A DNA stretch of 15,449 bases. Origin: an uncultured Oribacterium sp. (GTDB lineage: Bacteria > Bacillota > Clostridia > Lachnospirales > Lachnospiraceae). Shown here piece by piece: positions 6,006 to 12,232 of the stretch; the first letter of the stretch is position 1; every line of letters starts with the position of its first letter. A program made the position numbers and the translations under genes. The stretch spans positions 1 through 15,449 of the forward strand of contig CAKQWR010000027.1 of the NCBI GenBank assembly GCA_934279105.1, given 5' to 3'. The notes beneath the pieces are model-generated. The model saw nothing but the letters and a program-made list of their open reading frames with translations. It did no database searches and was not told where the DNA came from.

Positions 6006-7348
6006 CACTCTTCCTCCTTCATAAATGTGTTGAGATACTCTTCACGCACATTCTCAGGAACCAGTCTTCCGCCGGTCGCCCATGCGATCTGTGTTGCATT
6101 CTTCAGAAGTTCCTCGGTCAAACCATGCTTCTCGCAGTATGCTCTGGACTCGTCCTTCGTGAGAAGGCTGATCGGTCCGATAAATGCTGCACAGCTGGAC
6201 GGCTCGATCTGCTCATTCTCTGTTCTGTACAGAATACGGAGGTAGTCGTATAACTTCGCATCCTTCAGTGTGAACACACCGGAGAGAAGGTTCGTCATGA
6301 TACGTGTTACGAATCCGGATGGGCTCGCACATGCCAGACCATCGGCCTCGGTCATACCAGAAATGCCGTAATCATGCACATTTGCCGCTTCGAATCTCTG
6401 CGTTGCGATACCTAAAAGAACGGATGGACACTGTGTCGGCTCTGTAAAGAAACAGTGAACACTGTCCTTGAAGATTCTCTTGAGACCATAGGCAACACCG
6501 CCCGGTGCTCCACCGACGCCACATGGGATATAAACGATGAGCGGATGCGTCTCGTCTACGACGATGCCCTTCTCCTCGAACTGCTTGCGAAGACGCTTCG
6601 CAGCAACTGCATAGCCTAAGAAGAGGTTTACCGACTTCTCATCATCGACGAAGTAGCTCATCGGATCTGCATCAGACTGCTTTCTTCCCTCAAGCACTGC
6701 CTTTGAGTAGTCGTCTGCATACTCGATGACTTCTACACCCTTACTTCTCAGAAGGTCCTTCTTCCACTGCTTCGCATCTGCGGACATATGAACGATAACA
6801 TGGAATCCCAGCGCCGCACTCATGATACCGATGGACATACCAAGGTTACCTGTTGAGCCCACCTGAACAGTATACTGTCCGAGGAACTGCTTCATCTCAG
6901 GATCCGCAAACTTCGCATAGGATTCTTCTTCCGTAATCTTTCCCTGCTCGAGTGCGAGATCCTCTGCATGCTTTAAAACCTCATAGATGCCGCCACGTGC
7001 CTTGATGGAACCTGCGATTGCCAGATGGCTGTCCTTCTTTAACATCAGACGTCCAGGAATCACACAATCGTACTCCTTTTCAAGCTCCTTCTGCATCTCT
7101 GCGATATCGATCAGCGGGGACTCGATGAGACCATTGGTTTCCACCGTTTCTGGGAACTGCTTCATAATAAACGGTGCAAATCTCGCTAAACGCTTCTCTG
7201 CATCTGCGATATCCGCATCAGACACGATCAGCTCACATACCGCATTCGTCATGTCAAACGGCAGAAAACGTGGATTGATCCACGCAACCTCCTTTCTCTC
7301 GGAAACTTCCTTGATGATTCTTTCATTCTCCGTAAAAATCTCAGCCAT
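6005..7348 (-). CDS. dsdA: D-serine dehydratase (D-serine ammonia-lyase), 447 aa
   Basis: PLP-dependent fold-type II enzyme that converts D-serine to pyruvate and ammonia in the cytoplasm. Visible: the PLP lysine motif SIKARGG (K116, matching K118 of the E. coli enzyme), the phosphate-binding loop GSTGNLG (164-170), a second glycine-rich stretch PCGVGGAPGG, and FTEPTQCPSVLLG in the C-terminal half. Length equals the DsdA family (about 440). An ATG 11 codons upstream (7381) is in frame, but GGAAGGAG lies 8-10 nt before the ATG at 7348, so translation should start there (MAEIFTENER). It is the first gene of a two-gene operon with the permease. No DsdC-like regulator is nearby, so control must come from elsewhere or from the AT-rich leader. 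Confidence 0.95.
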   Translation of the reverse strand: MAEIFTENERIIKEVSERKEVAWINPRFLPFDMTNAVCELIVSDADIADAEKRLARFAPFIMKQFPETVETNGLIESPLIDIAEMQKELEKEYDCVIPGRLMLKKDSHLAIAGSIKARGGIYEVLKHAEDLALEQGKITEEESYAKFADPEMKQFLGQYTVQVGSTGNLGMSIGIMSAALGFHVIVHMSADAKQWKKDLLRSKGVEVIEYADDYSKAVLEGRKQSDADPMSYFVDDEKSVNLFLGYAVAAKRLRKQFEEKGIVVDETHPLIVYIPCGVGGAPGGVAYGLKRIFKDSVHCFFTEPTQCPSVLLGIATQRFEAANVHDYGISGMTEADGLACASPSGFVTRIMTNLLSGVFTLKDAKLYDYLRILYRTENEQIEPSSCAAFIGPISLLTKDESRAYCEKHGLTEELLKNATQIAWATGGRLVPENVREEYLNTFMKEEE

Positions 7349-7401
7349 TTCAAACTCCTTCCTGTTCTTTTGGTTGATCATTTTCTTATCGATCTAGGCC
7401 A

Positions 7402-7430
7402 ACTATATTATAAAAATTTAATAAATACAA
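7402..7430 (-). promoter_or_regulatory. Candidate promoter of the dsdA-permease operon
   Basis: On the minus strand TTGTAT (complement 7425-7430), 17 nt, then TATAGT (complement 7402-7407), about 50 nt before the dsdA ATG. The -10 is good, the -35 moderate. Upstream AT-rich DNA holds an imperfect palindrome (ACATAT/ATATGT around 7507-7523) beside a TGTTAACA-like sequence, which could bind a regulator. Confidence 0.45.
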
Positions 7431-7630
7431 CGGATTTTGGTAATTATTATTTAAAAATGTACAACATAAATTAACATCATATTTTGGTGATTTATGCATA
7501 TTGCACACATATTAAATATATGTTAACATGAATTTGATTATTTTTTCTTTTTTGAAATTCATTCAGCCGTCTACGCTCAATCCCGTCGAGCACGACCAGG
7601 TGATTTAAAATATGACTATATGATCAAAAA
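7431..7630. other. AT-rich non-coding region upstream of dsdA
   Basis: No credible ORF. It contains TTAACAT near 7471 and ATGTTAA near 7520 in inverted orientation around 35-50 nt apart, plus the short palindrome mentioned with the promoter. These are candidate upstream activator sites, not more. Confidence 0.35.
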
Positions 7631-7670
7631 AATAAAGCCCTGAGCTGCCACCACGCAGTTCAGGGCCTTT
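7625..7670 (-). terminator. Strong terminator of the LURP-one gene
   Basis: A 12-bp stem (7637-7648 with 7655-7666, one G-T pair) has a 6-nt loop. On the minus strand it runs directly into TTTATTTTTTTGAT, an excellent T-tract. Its loop-proximal part (CTGCCACCACGCAG) resembles the hairpins at 9379, 10239 and 11056. Confidence 0.88.
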
Positions 7671-7738
7671 CGTTATTATGAAGCCAATGTCTCCACTTGA
7701 TTTCGTACTATATCTGTCTGTTCTAATTACGATCTCGA

Positions 7739-8209
7739 TCAGTTCCTGGAGCACTTCTCCGCATCGATGGCGAGCACAAACATCAGTGCATCCAGTGCGT
7801 CTTCCGGATCCGCGATGTCAATCACATAGGTATCCGTCATACGAAACAGTTCCTTACTGACACTCGCGATTTGATTTGAATTTCGATCGAGGATACTGTA
7901 CTCCCACTCCATGATGGAGCCATCGATATGCCAGCCGTTGTAATCGATATTATAGTGCGGGGTCAGAAAAGAGAACTCTTTACTCAAGCAACCAATATAC
8001 GCACCATTCTTGTAGATTTCAAATTTCGGTAGGAAGGTCAGAATCCGCTGCAGCACCATACCGATCTCGTTCCCATGGGCATCATAAATAATCAGCTTAT
8101 GTCCCCAGGACAGCTGCCCCTTCACGACATACACCGTATTCCCAGACTCGTCATAAATATCATAACTGTCGAACCAGGAAAATAATCGTTGCTTAAATAA
8201 AAGTTTCAT
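7739..8209 (-). CDS. LURP-one-related (tubby-like barrel) family protein, 156 aa
   Basis: Predicted cytoplasmic protein of the LURP-one-related/YxjI family (tubby C-terminal-like fold), whose bacterial function is unknown. The sequence shows the alternating short beta strands and G/D/N turns of the barrel: DIYDESGNTVYVVKG, LIIYDAHGNEIGMV, YNIDYNGWHIDGSI and EWEYSILDRNSNQIASVSKE, ending DALDALMFVLAIDAEKCSRN. Length fits the family. A strong AAGGAGGG lies 4-5 nt before the ATG. It is a single gene with its own terminator. A frameshifted relative sharing nearly the same last 30 residues lies at 15152-15449 in the same orientation. Confidence 0.85.
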   Translation of the reverse strand: MKLLFKQRLFSWFDSYDIYDESGNTVYVVKGQLSWGHKLIIYDAHGNEIGMVLQRILTFLPKFEIYKNGAYIGCLSKEFSFLTPHYNIDYNGWHIDGSIMEWEYSILDRNSNQIASVSKELFRMTDTYVIDIADPEDALDALMFVLAIDAEKCSRN

Positions 8210-8645
8210 AGCCCTCCTTACGAAACATCATTATTTCCAACTATATCCGTATTGTCTCGCGATATACTTCGATATCTCCACTTTTACAACGGAGTACAGG
8301 TGCATTACCCGCAGCCAGAGAATAAATCACTTTGTCTCTTGAGATAGGTAACATTTCTTTTTCCTCTAAACTACAAGGGCGTCAGCAGAGTTTCTCCCTG
8401 CTGACGTCACTGGCCTGAATAATTTTCATATTTAGTATAACATAAGACTTATGTTTGCCATAGAGAATGCACGGGATTCTGTCATACAACAACACATGTA
8501 TTCGGATTTGATGTTTCTAAAATTCAGCATTTCTCGTACCATCTTTTCGCTTTCGTTGGGTCTCACTATACCCCCGATGGCGCGTCCTGCCGAATACGAA
8601 ATGATTATCGTCAGTGATAAAATCAGACTATATGAAGCCAGACAT
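8210..8645. other. Non-coding stretch with a hairpin and a palindrome
   Basis: No supported gene. Two structures stand out. A perfect 9-bp hairpin CGTCAGCAG (8380-8388)/CTGCTGACG (8398-8406) has no T-run on either side. A 17-bp palindrome with arms AACATAAG (8439-8446) and CTTATGTT (8448-8455) has a 1-nt centre. ORFs crossing the stretch lack ribosome sites. Confidence 0.5.
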
Positions 8646-8646
8646 C

Positions 8647-8675
8647 TTGCGTTTTTCCACAACTGGTGTTATCGT
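8647..8675 (+). promoter_or_regulatory. Candidate promoter of queT
   Basis: TTGCGT (8647-8652), 17 nt, then TATCGT (8670-8675) preceded by TGT as an extended -10. Transcription would start near 8682, leaving a leader of about 110 nt that contains the structured element. Confidence 0.4.
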
Positions 8676-8689
8676 TACGCATGCAAAAT

Positions 8690-8790
8690 GAATACCGAGT
8701 GTTAAATCGTTCCGAACTCTATGTGCTGCCATCGCTGCCACCGGCACGATTCATCCTTCCCACTCGCACAAAACTAAAGGAGATCCCATC
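8690..8790 (+). promoter_or_regulatory. Structured leader of queT, candidate preQ1-type riboswitch
   Basis: Nested helices: CGAGTG (8696-8701) with CACTCG (8761-8766); AATCGT (8705-8710) with ACGATT (8746-8751); and an inner GTGCTG (8723-8728) with CGGCAC (8742-8747), which competes for two bases with the second. The outer helix is followed by CACAAAACTAAAGGAG, which resembles the A-rich tail of class I preQ1 riboswitches (AAAAAACTAAGG) and contains the ribosome site. queT-type genes are known targets of preQ1 riboswitches. The usual 12-nt class I loop is absent, so the class assignment is uncertain. Confidence 0.4.
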
Positions 8791-9288
8791 ATGAATCATC
8801 ACACAACTTCACGTAACATTCTGTCCATCGTTCAGGCTGCTATGATCGCCGCACTCTATATCGTGCTGACCGCACTCGCCGCAGGCTTCGATCTCGCAAG
8901 CGGTGCCATCCAGGTTCGCTTTTCCGAGGTGCTGACCATCCTTCCGTTTTTTACACCGGCTGCGATTCCAGGCGTCACCATCGGCTGCCTCCTCGCGAAC
9001 ATCCTGACCGGAAGTGCCCTGCCGGACATCATCTTCGGCACGCTCGCCACCCTGCTCGGCGCACTCGGAACCTATGCGCTCCGGAAGCATCGCTTCCTCT
9101 GCACGCTCTGCCCGGTCATCTCAAACGGCATCATCATCCCGCTGGTTCTCCGCTATGCCTACGCGGTCCCTGGCGCACTTTGGTTCCTGGCACTGACCGT
9201 CGGCGCCGGCGAACTCATCTGCTGTGTCCTCTTCGGCAGCATCCTCATCGCCGCTCTGCTTCCGCATCGCGACCGACTGTTTACGTAA
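8791..9288 (+). CDS. queT: QueT family transporter (queuosine precursor ECF substrate-binding subunit), 165 aa
   Basis: Small hydrophobic membrane protein of the QueT/DUF988 (COG4708) family. These are S-components of energy-coupling-factor transporters thought to import queuosine precursors such as preQ1, used to modify the tRNA wobble base. Family features: RNILSIVQAAMIAALYIVLT at the start, the segment GAIQVRFSEVLTILPFFTPA (about 38-57), and GVTIGCLLANIL followed by DIIFGTLATLLGAL. Five to six membrane helices are apparent. It would need the shared EcfA/EcfT module, which is not encoded here. The ribosome site AAAGGAG is 8-9 nt before the ATG. It is a lone plus-strand gene, with a leader that may sense preQ1 and a hairpin downstream. 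Confidence 0.88.
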   Translation: MNHHTTSRNILSIVQAAMIAALYIVLTALAAGFDLASGAIQVRFSEVLTILPFFTPAAIPGVTIGCLLANILTGSALPDIIFGTLATLLGALGTYALRKHRFLCTLCPVISNGIIIPLVLRYAYAVPGALWFLALTVGAGELICCVLFGSILIAALLPHRDRLFT

Positions 9289-9315
9289 TCCGAACCATCC
9301 TATGATGGATGCTTA

Positions 9316-9416
9316 TCCTTCCGGAAGCGATTTCCGCAACTATTTGCACTTCTCTCTTCCGGATACCACAACGCTCAAAAAATCGCTGACCTGCACACCT
9401 GCAGATCAGCGATTTT
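9316..9416. repeat. ~100-bp dispersed repeat, copy 1
   Basis: This aligns with 10991-11091 with only about one indel. Shared blocks include ATTTCCGCAAC, CGGATACC, CAACGCTCAAA and the hairpin arms TGACCTGC/GCAGATCAGCG. It occupies the gap between queT and tag and contains a terminator hairpin. Confidence 0.75.
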
Positions 9417-9422
9417 CATTTT
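9373..9422. terminator. Bidirectional terminator between queT and tag
   Basis: A 16-bp stem (9379-9394 with 9401-9416) has a 6-nt loop and a single C-A mismatch that becomes a G-U pair on the minus strand. T-rich on both sides: TTTTCATTTTT (plus) and ATTTTTTGAG (minus). The tag stop codon lies inside the right arm. Confidence 0.82.
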
Positions 9423-9978
9423 TATGGCAGTCTAAAAAGCATCCGCTATCATGAGAATAAATCACACCGACCGCTTGCAAATATGCGTAGATCACGGTGG
9501 TACCGACAAATTTCATGCCACGCTTCTTCAGATCCGCCGAAATCCAGTCGGAAAGTTCCGAACGGGTCCGTCCTTTTTCATACATCACCTGGTCATCCGT
9601 CCAGTGCCAAAGGTACGCCGCGAAACTGCCATACTCCTGCTGTATCGCGCGAAAAACCCTCGCATTAATAACAGCCGCCTGTATCTTCAGACGATTTCGG
9701 ATGATGCCAGCATCATGTCGCAGTGACTCCAGCTTCTCTTCACCATAGGCACAAACCGCCTCCAGATCGAATCCATCAAACGCTTCACAGAATGCATCCC
9801 GCTTATTCAGGACGCACTCCCAGGACAGTCCCGCCTGAAAACATTCCAGAATCAACATCTCAAACAGCTTATGATCATCATGAACCGGAACACTCCACTC
9901 TTCATCATGATAACGAATGTACCGTTCATTTTTCGGATTTGCCCAGCAACAGCGTTTTTTTCCATCGAGCCACTCCAT
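9406..9978 (-). CDS. tag: DNA-3-methyladenine glycosylase I, 190 aa
   Basis: Base-excision repair enzyme that removes 3-methyladenine from alkylated DNA. The N-terminus RCCWAN...RYIRYHDEEWSVPVHD and the central FQAGLSW match the Tag family. The HhH-fold zinc ligands of E. coli Tag (C4, H17, H175, C179) correspond to C10, H24, H176 and C180 here, and E45 fits the conserved acidic residue of the active pocket. Length is typical. The ATG has a strong AAGGAGG 6-7 nt upstream. The gene is transcribed alone; its last codons (KNENR, stop) run into the terminator stem shared with queT. Confidence 0.95.
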   Translation of the reverse strand: MEWLDGKKRCCWANPKNERYIRYHDEEWSVPVHDDHKLFEMLILECFQAGLSWECVLNKRDAFCEAFDGFDLEAVCAYGEEKLESLRHDAGIIRNRLKIQAAVINARVFRAIQQEYGSFAAYLWHWTDDQVMYEKGRTRSELSDWISADLKKRGMKFVGTTVIYAYLQAVGVIYSHDSGCFLDCHKNENR

Positions 9979-10104
9979 CTATAACCTCCTTCATAATAGA
10001 AAAAGTCCTCATATTCACTTCTCGATTTCCGTATGTACCTAAACTATGTTCGACTACGTAACCACAACACCCAAACCGTACATTATTTTGCACACGTCCA
10101 GACA

Positions 10105-10126
10105 TATAATACTCATATAAGGAGGA
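10105..10126 (+). promoter_or_regulatory. -10 box and ribosome site of the 30-aa gene
   Basis: A perfect TATAAT (10105-10110) is followed by AAGGAGGA (10119-10126), 6-7 nt before the ATG at 10133. No good -35 is seen at 17 nt. The transcript would begin only a few bases before the ribosome site. Confidence 0.45.
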
Positions 10127-10132
10127 GCAAAA

Positions 10133-10225
10133 ATGAAACATCCATTTTCTTGTCTCGATATACTACTCATGATTTTAGCATTCCCGTTCGTAGTACTGTG
10201 GTATCTGTTAAAGCTCTTAGGTTAA
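10133..10225 (+). CDS. Small membrane peptide, 30 aa, function unknown
   Basis: A complete short reading frame begins MKHPFSCLDI and ends VVLWYLLKLLG, stop TAA. It consists almost wholly of one hydrophobic helix (about residues 8-28), with charge only at Lys2, Asp9 and Lys27. Reasons to believe it: an ideal AAGGAGGA ribosome site, a TATAAT box just upstream, and a hairpin terminator 14 nt after the stop, so it looks like a complete minimal gene. I do not recognise the family. A single-helix peptide of this size could be a type I toxin, a regulator of a membrane protein, or a stress peptide. No antisense RNA is evident by eye. Too short for standard gene callers. Confidence 0.6.
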   Translation: MKHPFSCLDILLMILAFPFVVLWYLLKLLG

Positions 10226-10238
10226 ATGATTTTAACAC

Positions 10239-10280
10239 AAAATCGCTGACCTGCCATCACGCAGATCAGCGATTTTCACT
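10239..10280. terminator. Bidirectional terminator between the 30-aa gene and the zinc-ribbon gene
   Basis: A 16-bp stem (10239-10254 with 10261-10276), 6-nt loop, nearly identical to the hairpin at 9379-9416 and with the same C-A mismatch that becomes G-U on the minus strand. Each side ends in ATTTT. It serves two converging genes. Confidence 0.75.
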
Positions 10281-10361
10281 TATACTATAGGCTTATGCAG
10301 TTTATGATTATCTCCACACGCACTCATGAGTCACGGCTTCCCATCACACTGATAATATTAT

Positions 10362-10805
10362 TTACGCAGCTGTTTCCGTCGTATTTGCTACACTTTCTGT
10401 CACAACCGCACTTGTCGTAGCGGTCGATGAACTACTGGAATCCGAGCCCGCTCCGGACAACAGAATAAAAATCCATAGCGCTGCCACCAGCGCATATCTC
10501 AATATCGGATTCATTTTCTTCTGGCGAAGAATCAAAATCGTCAGAGGAATCGGGAAGCAGAAAATCCATCCCAGTATCCATAACCATAATCTGGACTTCT
10601 TTTTTGGAGGCGCTGTCTTCGCTTTGGAAGCTGAAGTCGATACCGATCTCGGATTTGATTGCGGAGCCGTTTCCTTATTTGGATCCACTCCATAATAATT
10701 GTTCACGATATTTACCGTCGTGTTTGACTTTTCCTTTGGCATTTCGGCACCGCAGTATTCACATACATCACCGTTGGTCTCTGCACCACAATATGGACAT
10801 TTCAT
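10362..10805 (-). CDS. Zinc-ribbon membrane protein, 147 aa, function unknown
   Basis: The N-terminus has two Cys-X2-Cys knuckles, CPYC (3-6) and CEYC (15-18), forming a small zinc ribbon. Then come a polar, Ser/Lys-rich linker (about 22-71), two likely membrane helices (about 73-93 and 101-118) separated by a short basic loop RQKKMN, and a Ser/Thr-rich tail. This architecture (cytoplasmic zinc ribbon plus membrane anchor) is common in Firmicutes proteins of unknown role. The ATG is preceded by AAAGGGGGA about 11 nt upstream. It is a single gene ending about 85 nt before the hairpin at 10276. Function cannot be inferred from neighbours. Confidence 0.72.
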   Translation of the reverse strand: MKCPYCGAETNGDVCEYCGAEMPKEKSNTTVNIVNNYYGVDPNKETAPQSNPRSVSTSASKAKTAPPKKKSRLWLWILGWIFCFPIPLTILILRQKKMNPILRYALVAALWIFILLSGAGSDSSSSSTATTSAVVTESVANTTETAA

Positions 10806-10876
10806 GTGCTATTCATCCCCCTTTGGTTACTTGATAGCTCCATTCTACCACTTGGCGAAAAGGATGGATATAAATA

Positions 10877-11002
10877 TTAAAGATGAGAAACCGCATACTG
10901 CGCTGCTTCTGGAGTAGAAGCACCTCCAGAAAATACAGAACCAAGAATACCGATTACCAGCACAACACCAAAAACCACCAGGCATCCATGTCCGTCCGGC
11001 AT
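10877..11002 (-). pseudogene. Short hydrophobic ORF, probable gene remnant (41 codons)
   Basis: The frame from the ATG at 11002 gives MPDGHGCLVVFGVVLVIGIL and then a small Gly/Ser/Ala-rich tail ending AVSHL. It contains one likely membrane helix. No ribosome site precedes the ATG. The longer reading from 11101 runs through the dispersed 100-bp repeat and is not credible. It resembles the C-terminal end of a larger membrane protein whose 5' part was lost or replaced by the repeat. A real small gene cannot be excluded. Confidence 0.3.
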
Positions 11003-11091
11003 AAATTTCCGCAACTTTTCACACTTTTTTCTTTCGGATACCGCAACGCTCAAAGAAAGCGTTGACCTGCCACCTCGCAGATCAGCGCTTT
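10991..11091. repeat. ~100-bp dispersed repeat, copy 2
   Basis: Matches copy 1 at 9316-9416 at constant offset apart from one inserted base near the hairpin. Its right end is an imperfect terminator hairpin. Confidence 0.75.
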
Positions 11092-11092
11092 T
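11050..11092 (-). terminator. Probable terminator of the mcrBC operon
   Basis: A 15-bp imperfect stem (11056-11070 with 11077-11091) has a 6-nt loop; each strand has one wobble and one mismatch. On the minus strand it is followed by CTTTCTTTGAG. It is the first good hairpin after the mcrC stop at 11165. The 60 nt between hold only a 4-bp inverted repeat. Confidence 0.6.
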
Positions 11093-11164
11093 CCTCTTCA
11101 TCCTATTCCAAGAACATACTTAAATAATCTGACTCAACAAAAGAGTATAAACATCTGGCACCTC

Positions 11165-12232
11165 TTACGCAGCTTTAATTCCAAAGAAATCCTCTGCCAG
11201 TTTGTCCAGCTGTGCAGCAATCAGCGGAAACTCTTTATTCAGATCTAATGTCTTTGCTCCAATCTGGTTCCCGCCCATATTGAACATGCAGTCCGGTGTT
11301 ATATCTTCATCCGTCTTTGCATACAAAAGAATTCCGGCCACATTACCGGTATTATACTTATCCTGATTCTTCACATAAGTAAATATCTGATATACATTCC
11401 CGGAATGCAGAGAATACTTATCAAATTGCTTCTGTAATGTTCTGCCATAATACTTGGCATCTATGATCAAAATCTTTTCCTTAAGCCGCAGCATAATATC
11501 TGTCTGCATGACCGGCAAGAATCGAATCATAGATTCGCTGTTTTCCCCTCCCAGATTCCACTTAACCTGACCGGCCTTAACCTCCGACAGATACGTATGA
11601 TGTTGATGGTAGTATTCCAGGATGAACTTCTCGTACAACCTCGCCATATGATCATCGGAGAATGCAGCCATTTTATATTCACCTTTTTCGCTTGTCTGGA
11701 GCATTCCATCTAAAACAAAGTAGCAGATATTTATCAGAAGTTCATAATTCTTACTGTTTCGCTGATAGTGAATGCGGCTCCACTGGATTTCCGACGGTTC
11801 CAGCTGTTCTATTCCATCAAAGAAAACCAGAAGCTTCTTTAAAGCTATCTTCCTTTCAATATCAACCCCATCGTCAATCAGAAGATAATGTATCGTAGTC
11901 TTCAATATCTGATTCAATAAATTGTTTTCCGACAGCTCATCAAACTCACATGCGAGTTTCTGTTTGCGCTGGATCCTGTTCCGTATTGTTTCCGGCATAT
12001 CCAGCTTTCCTCGCATGACAGAGAGTGTTTCATTCTTTGTGATATATTCACGGTACAACCCCTGCTTTAATTGTTGAGCTATACCTTTACTTAGAATTGC
12101 AGCAAAAAGGTCCTGTGCATTATCAAACTTCTCTGAAGCAATCTCATCATAATTCGACTGCTTCAAGATTTTAAACGCATAGGAAAGCATATAATATATG
12201 TTTTTTATGAATATGCTTTTATCCTTAATCAT
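11165..12232 (-). CDS. mcrC: McrC-like nuclease subunit of a modification-dependent restriction system, 355 aa
   Basis: Partner of the McrB motor. In type IV McrBC systems McrC stimulates McrB GTP hydrolysis and carries the PD-(D/E)xK nuclease that cuts modified foreign DNA. The N-terminus IFIKNIYYMLSYAF is the classic McrC opening. The catalytic core is visible as TDIMLRL (D245) and ILIIDAKYYG (D258-x-K260), with E201 (RLYEKFI) and Q282 (VYQIF) as further conserved positions. The open frame extends upstream to 12319, but the ATG at 12232 is favoured: GGAG lies 6-7 nt before it, it gives the normal N-terminus, and it overlaps the mcrB stop by 8 nt, a coupled arrangement. Base composition is AT-richer than that of the metabolic genes to the left, consistent with horizontal gain. 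Confidence 0.9.
   Translation of the reverse strand: MIKDKSIFIKNIYYMLSYAFKILKQSNYDEIASEKFDNAQDLFAAILSKGIAQQLKQGLYREYITKNETLSVMRGKLDMPETIRNRIQRKQKLACEFDELSENNLLNQILKTTIHYLLIDDGVDIERKIALKKLLVFFDGIEQLEPSEIQWSRIHYQRNSKNYELLINICYFVLDGMLQTSEKGEYKMAAFSDDHMARLYEKFILEYYHQHHTYLSEVKAGQVKWNLGGENSESMIRFLPVMQTDIMLRLKEKILIIDAKYYGRTLQKQFDKYSLHSGNVYQIFTYVKNQDKYNTGNVAGILLYAKTDEDITPDCMFNMGGNQIGAKTLDLNKEFPLIAAQLDKLAEDFFGIKAA

Noticed and set aside
8451..8705. 84-codon plus-strand ORF before queT
   Set aside because: No ribosome site, no recognisable motif, and it overlaps the putative queT promoter and leader.
9496..9505. GGTGGTACC resembling the T-box core
   Set aside because: It lies inside the tag coding sequence with no leader context or specifier stem.
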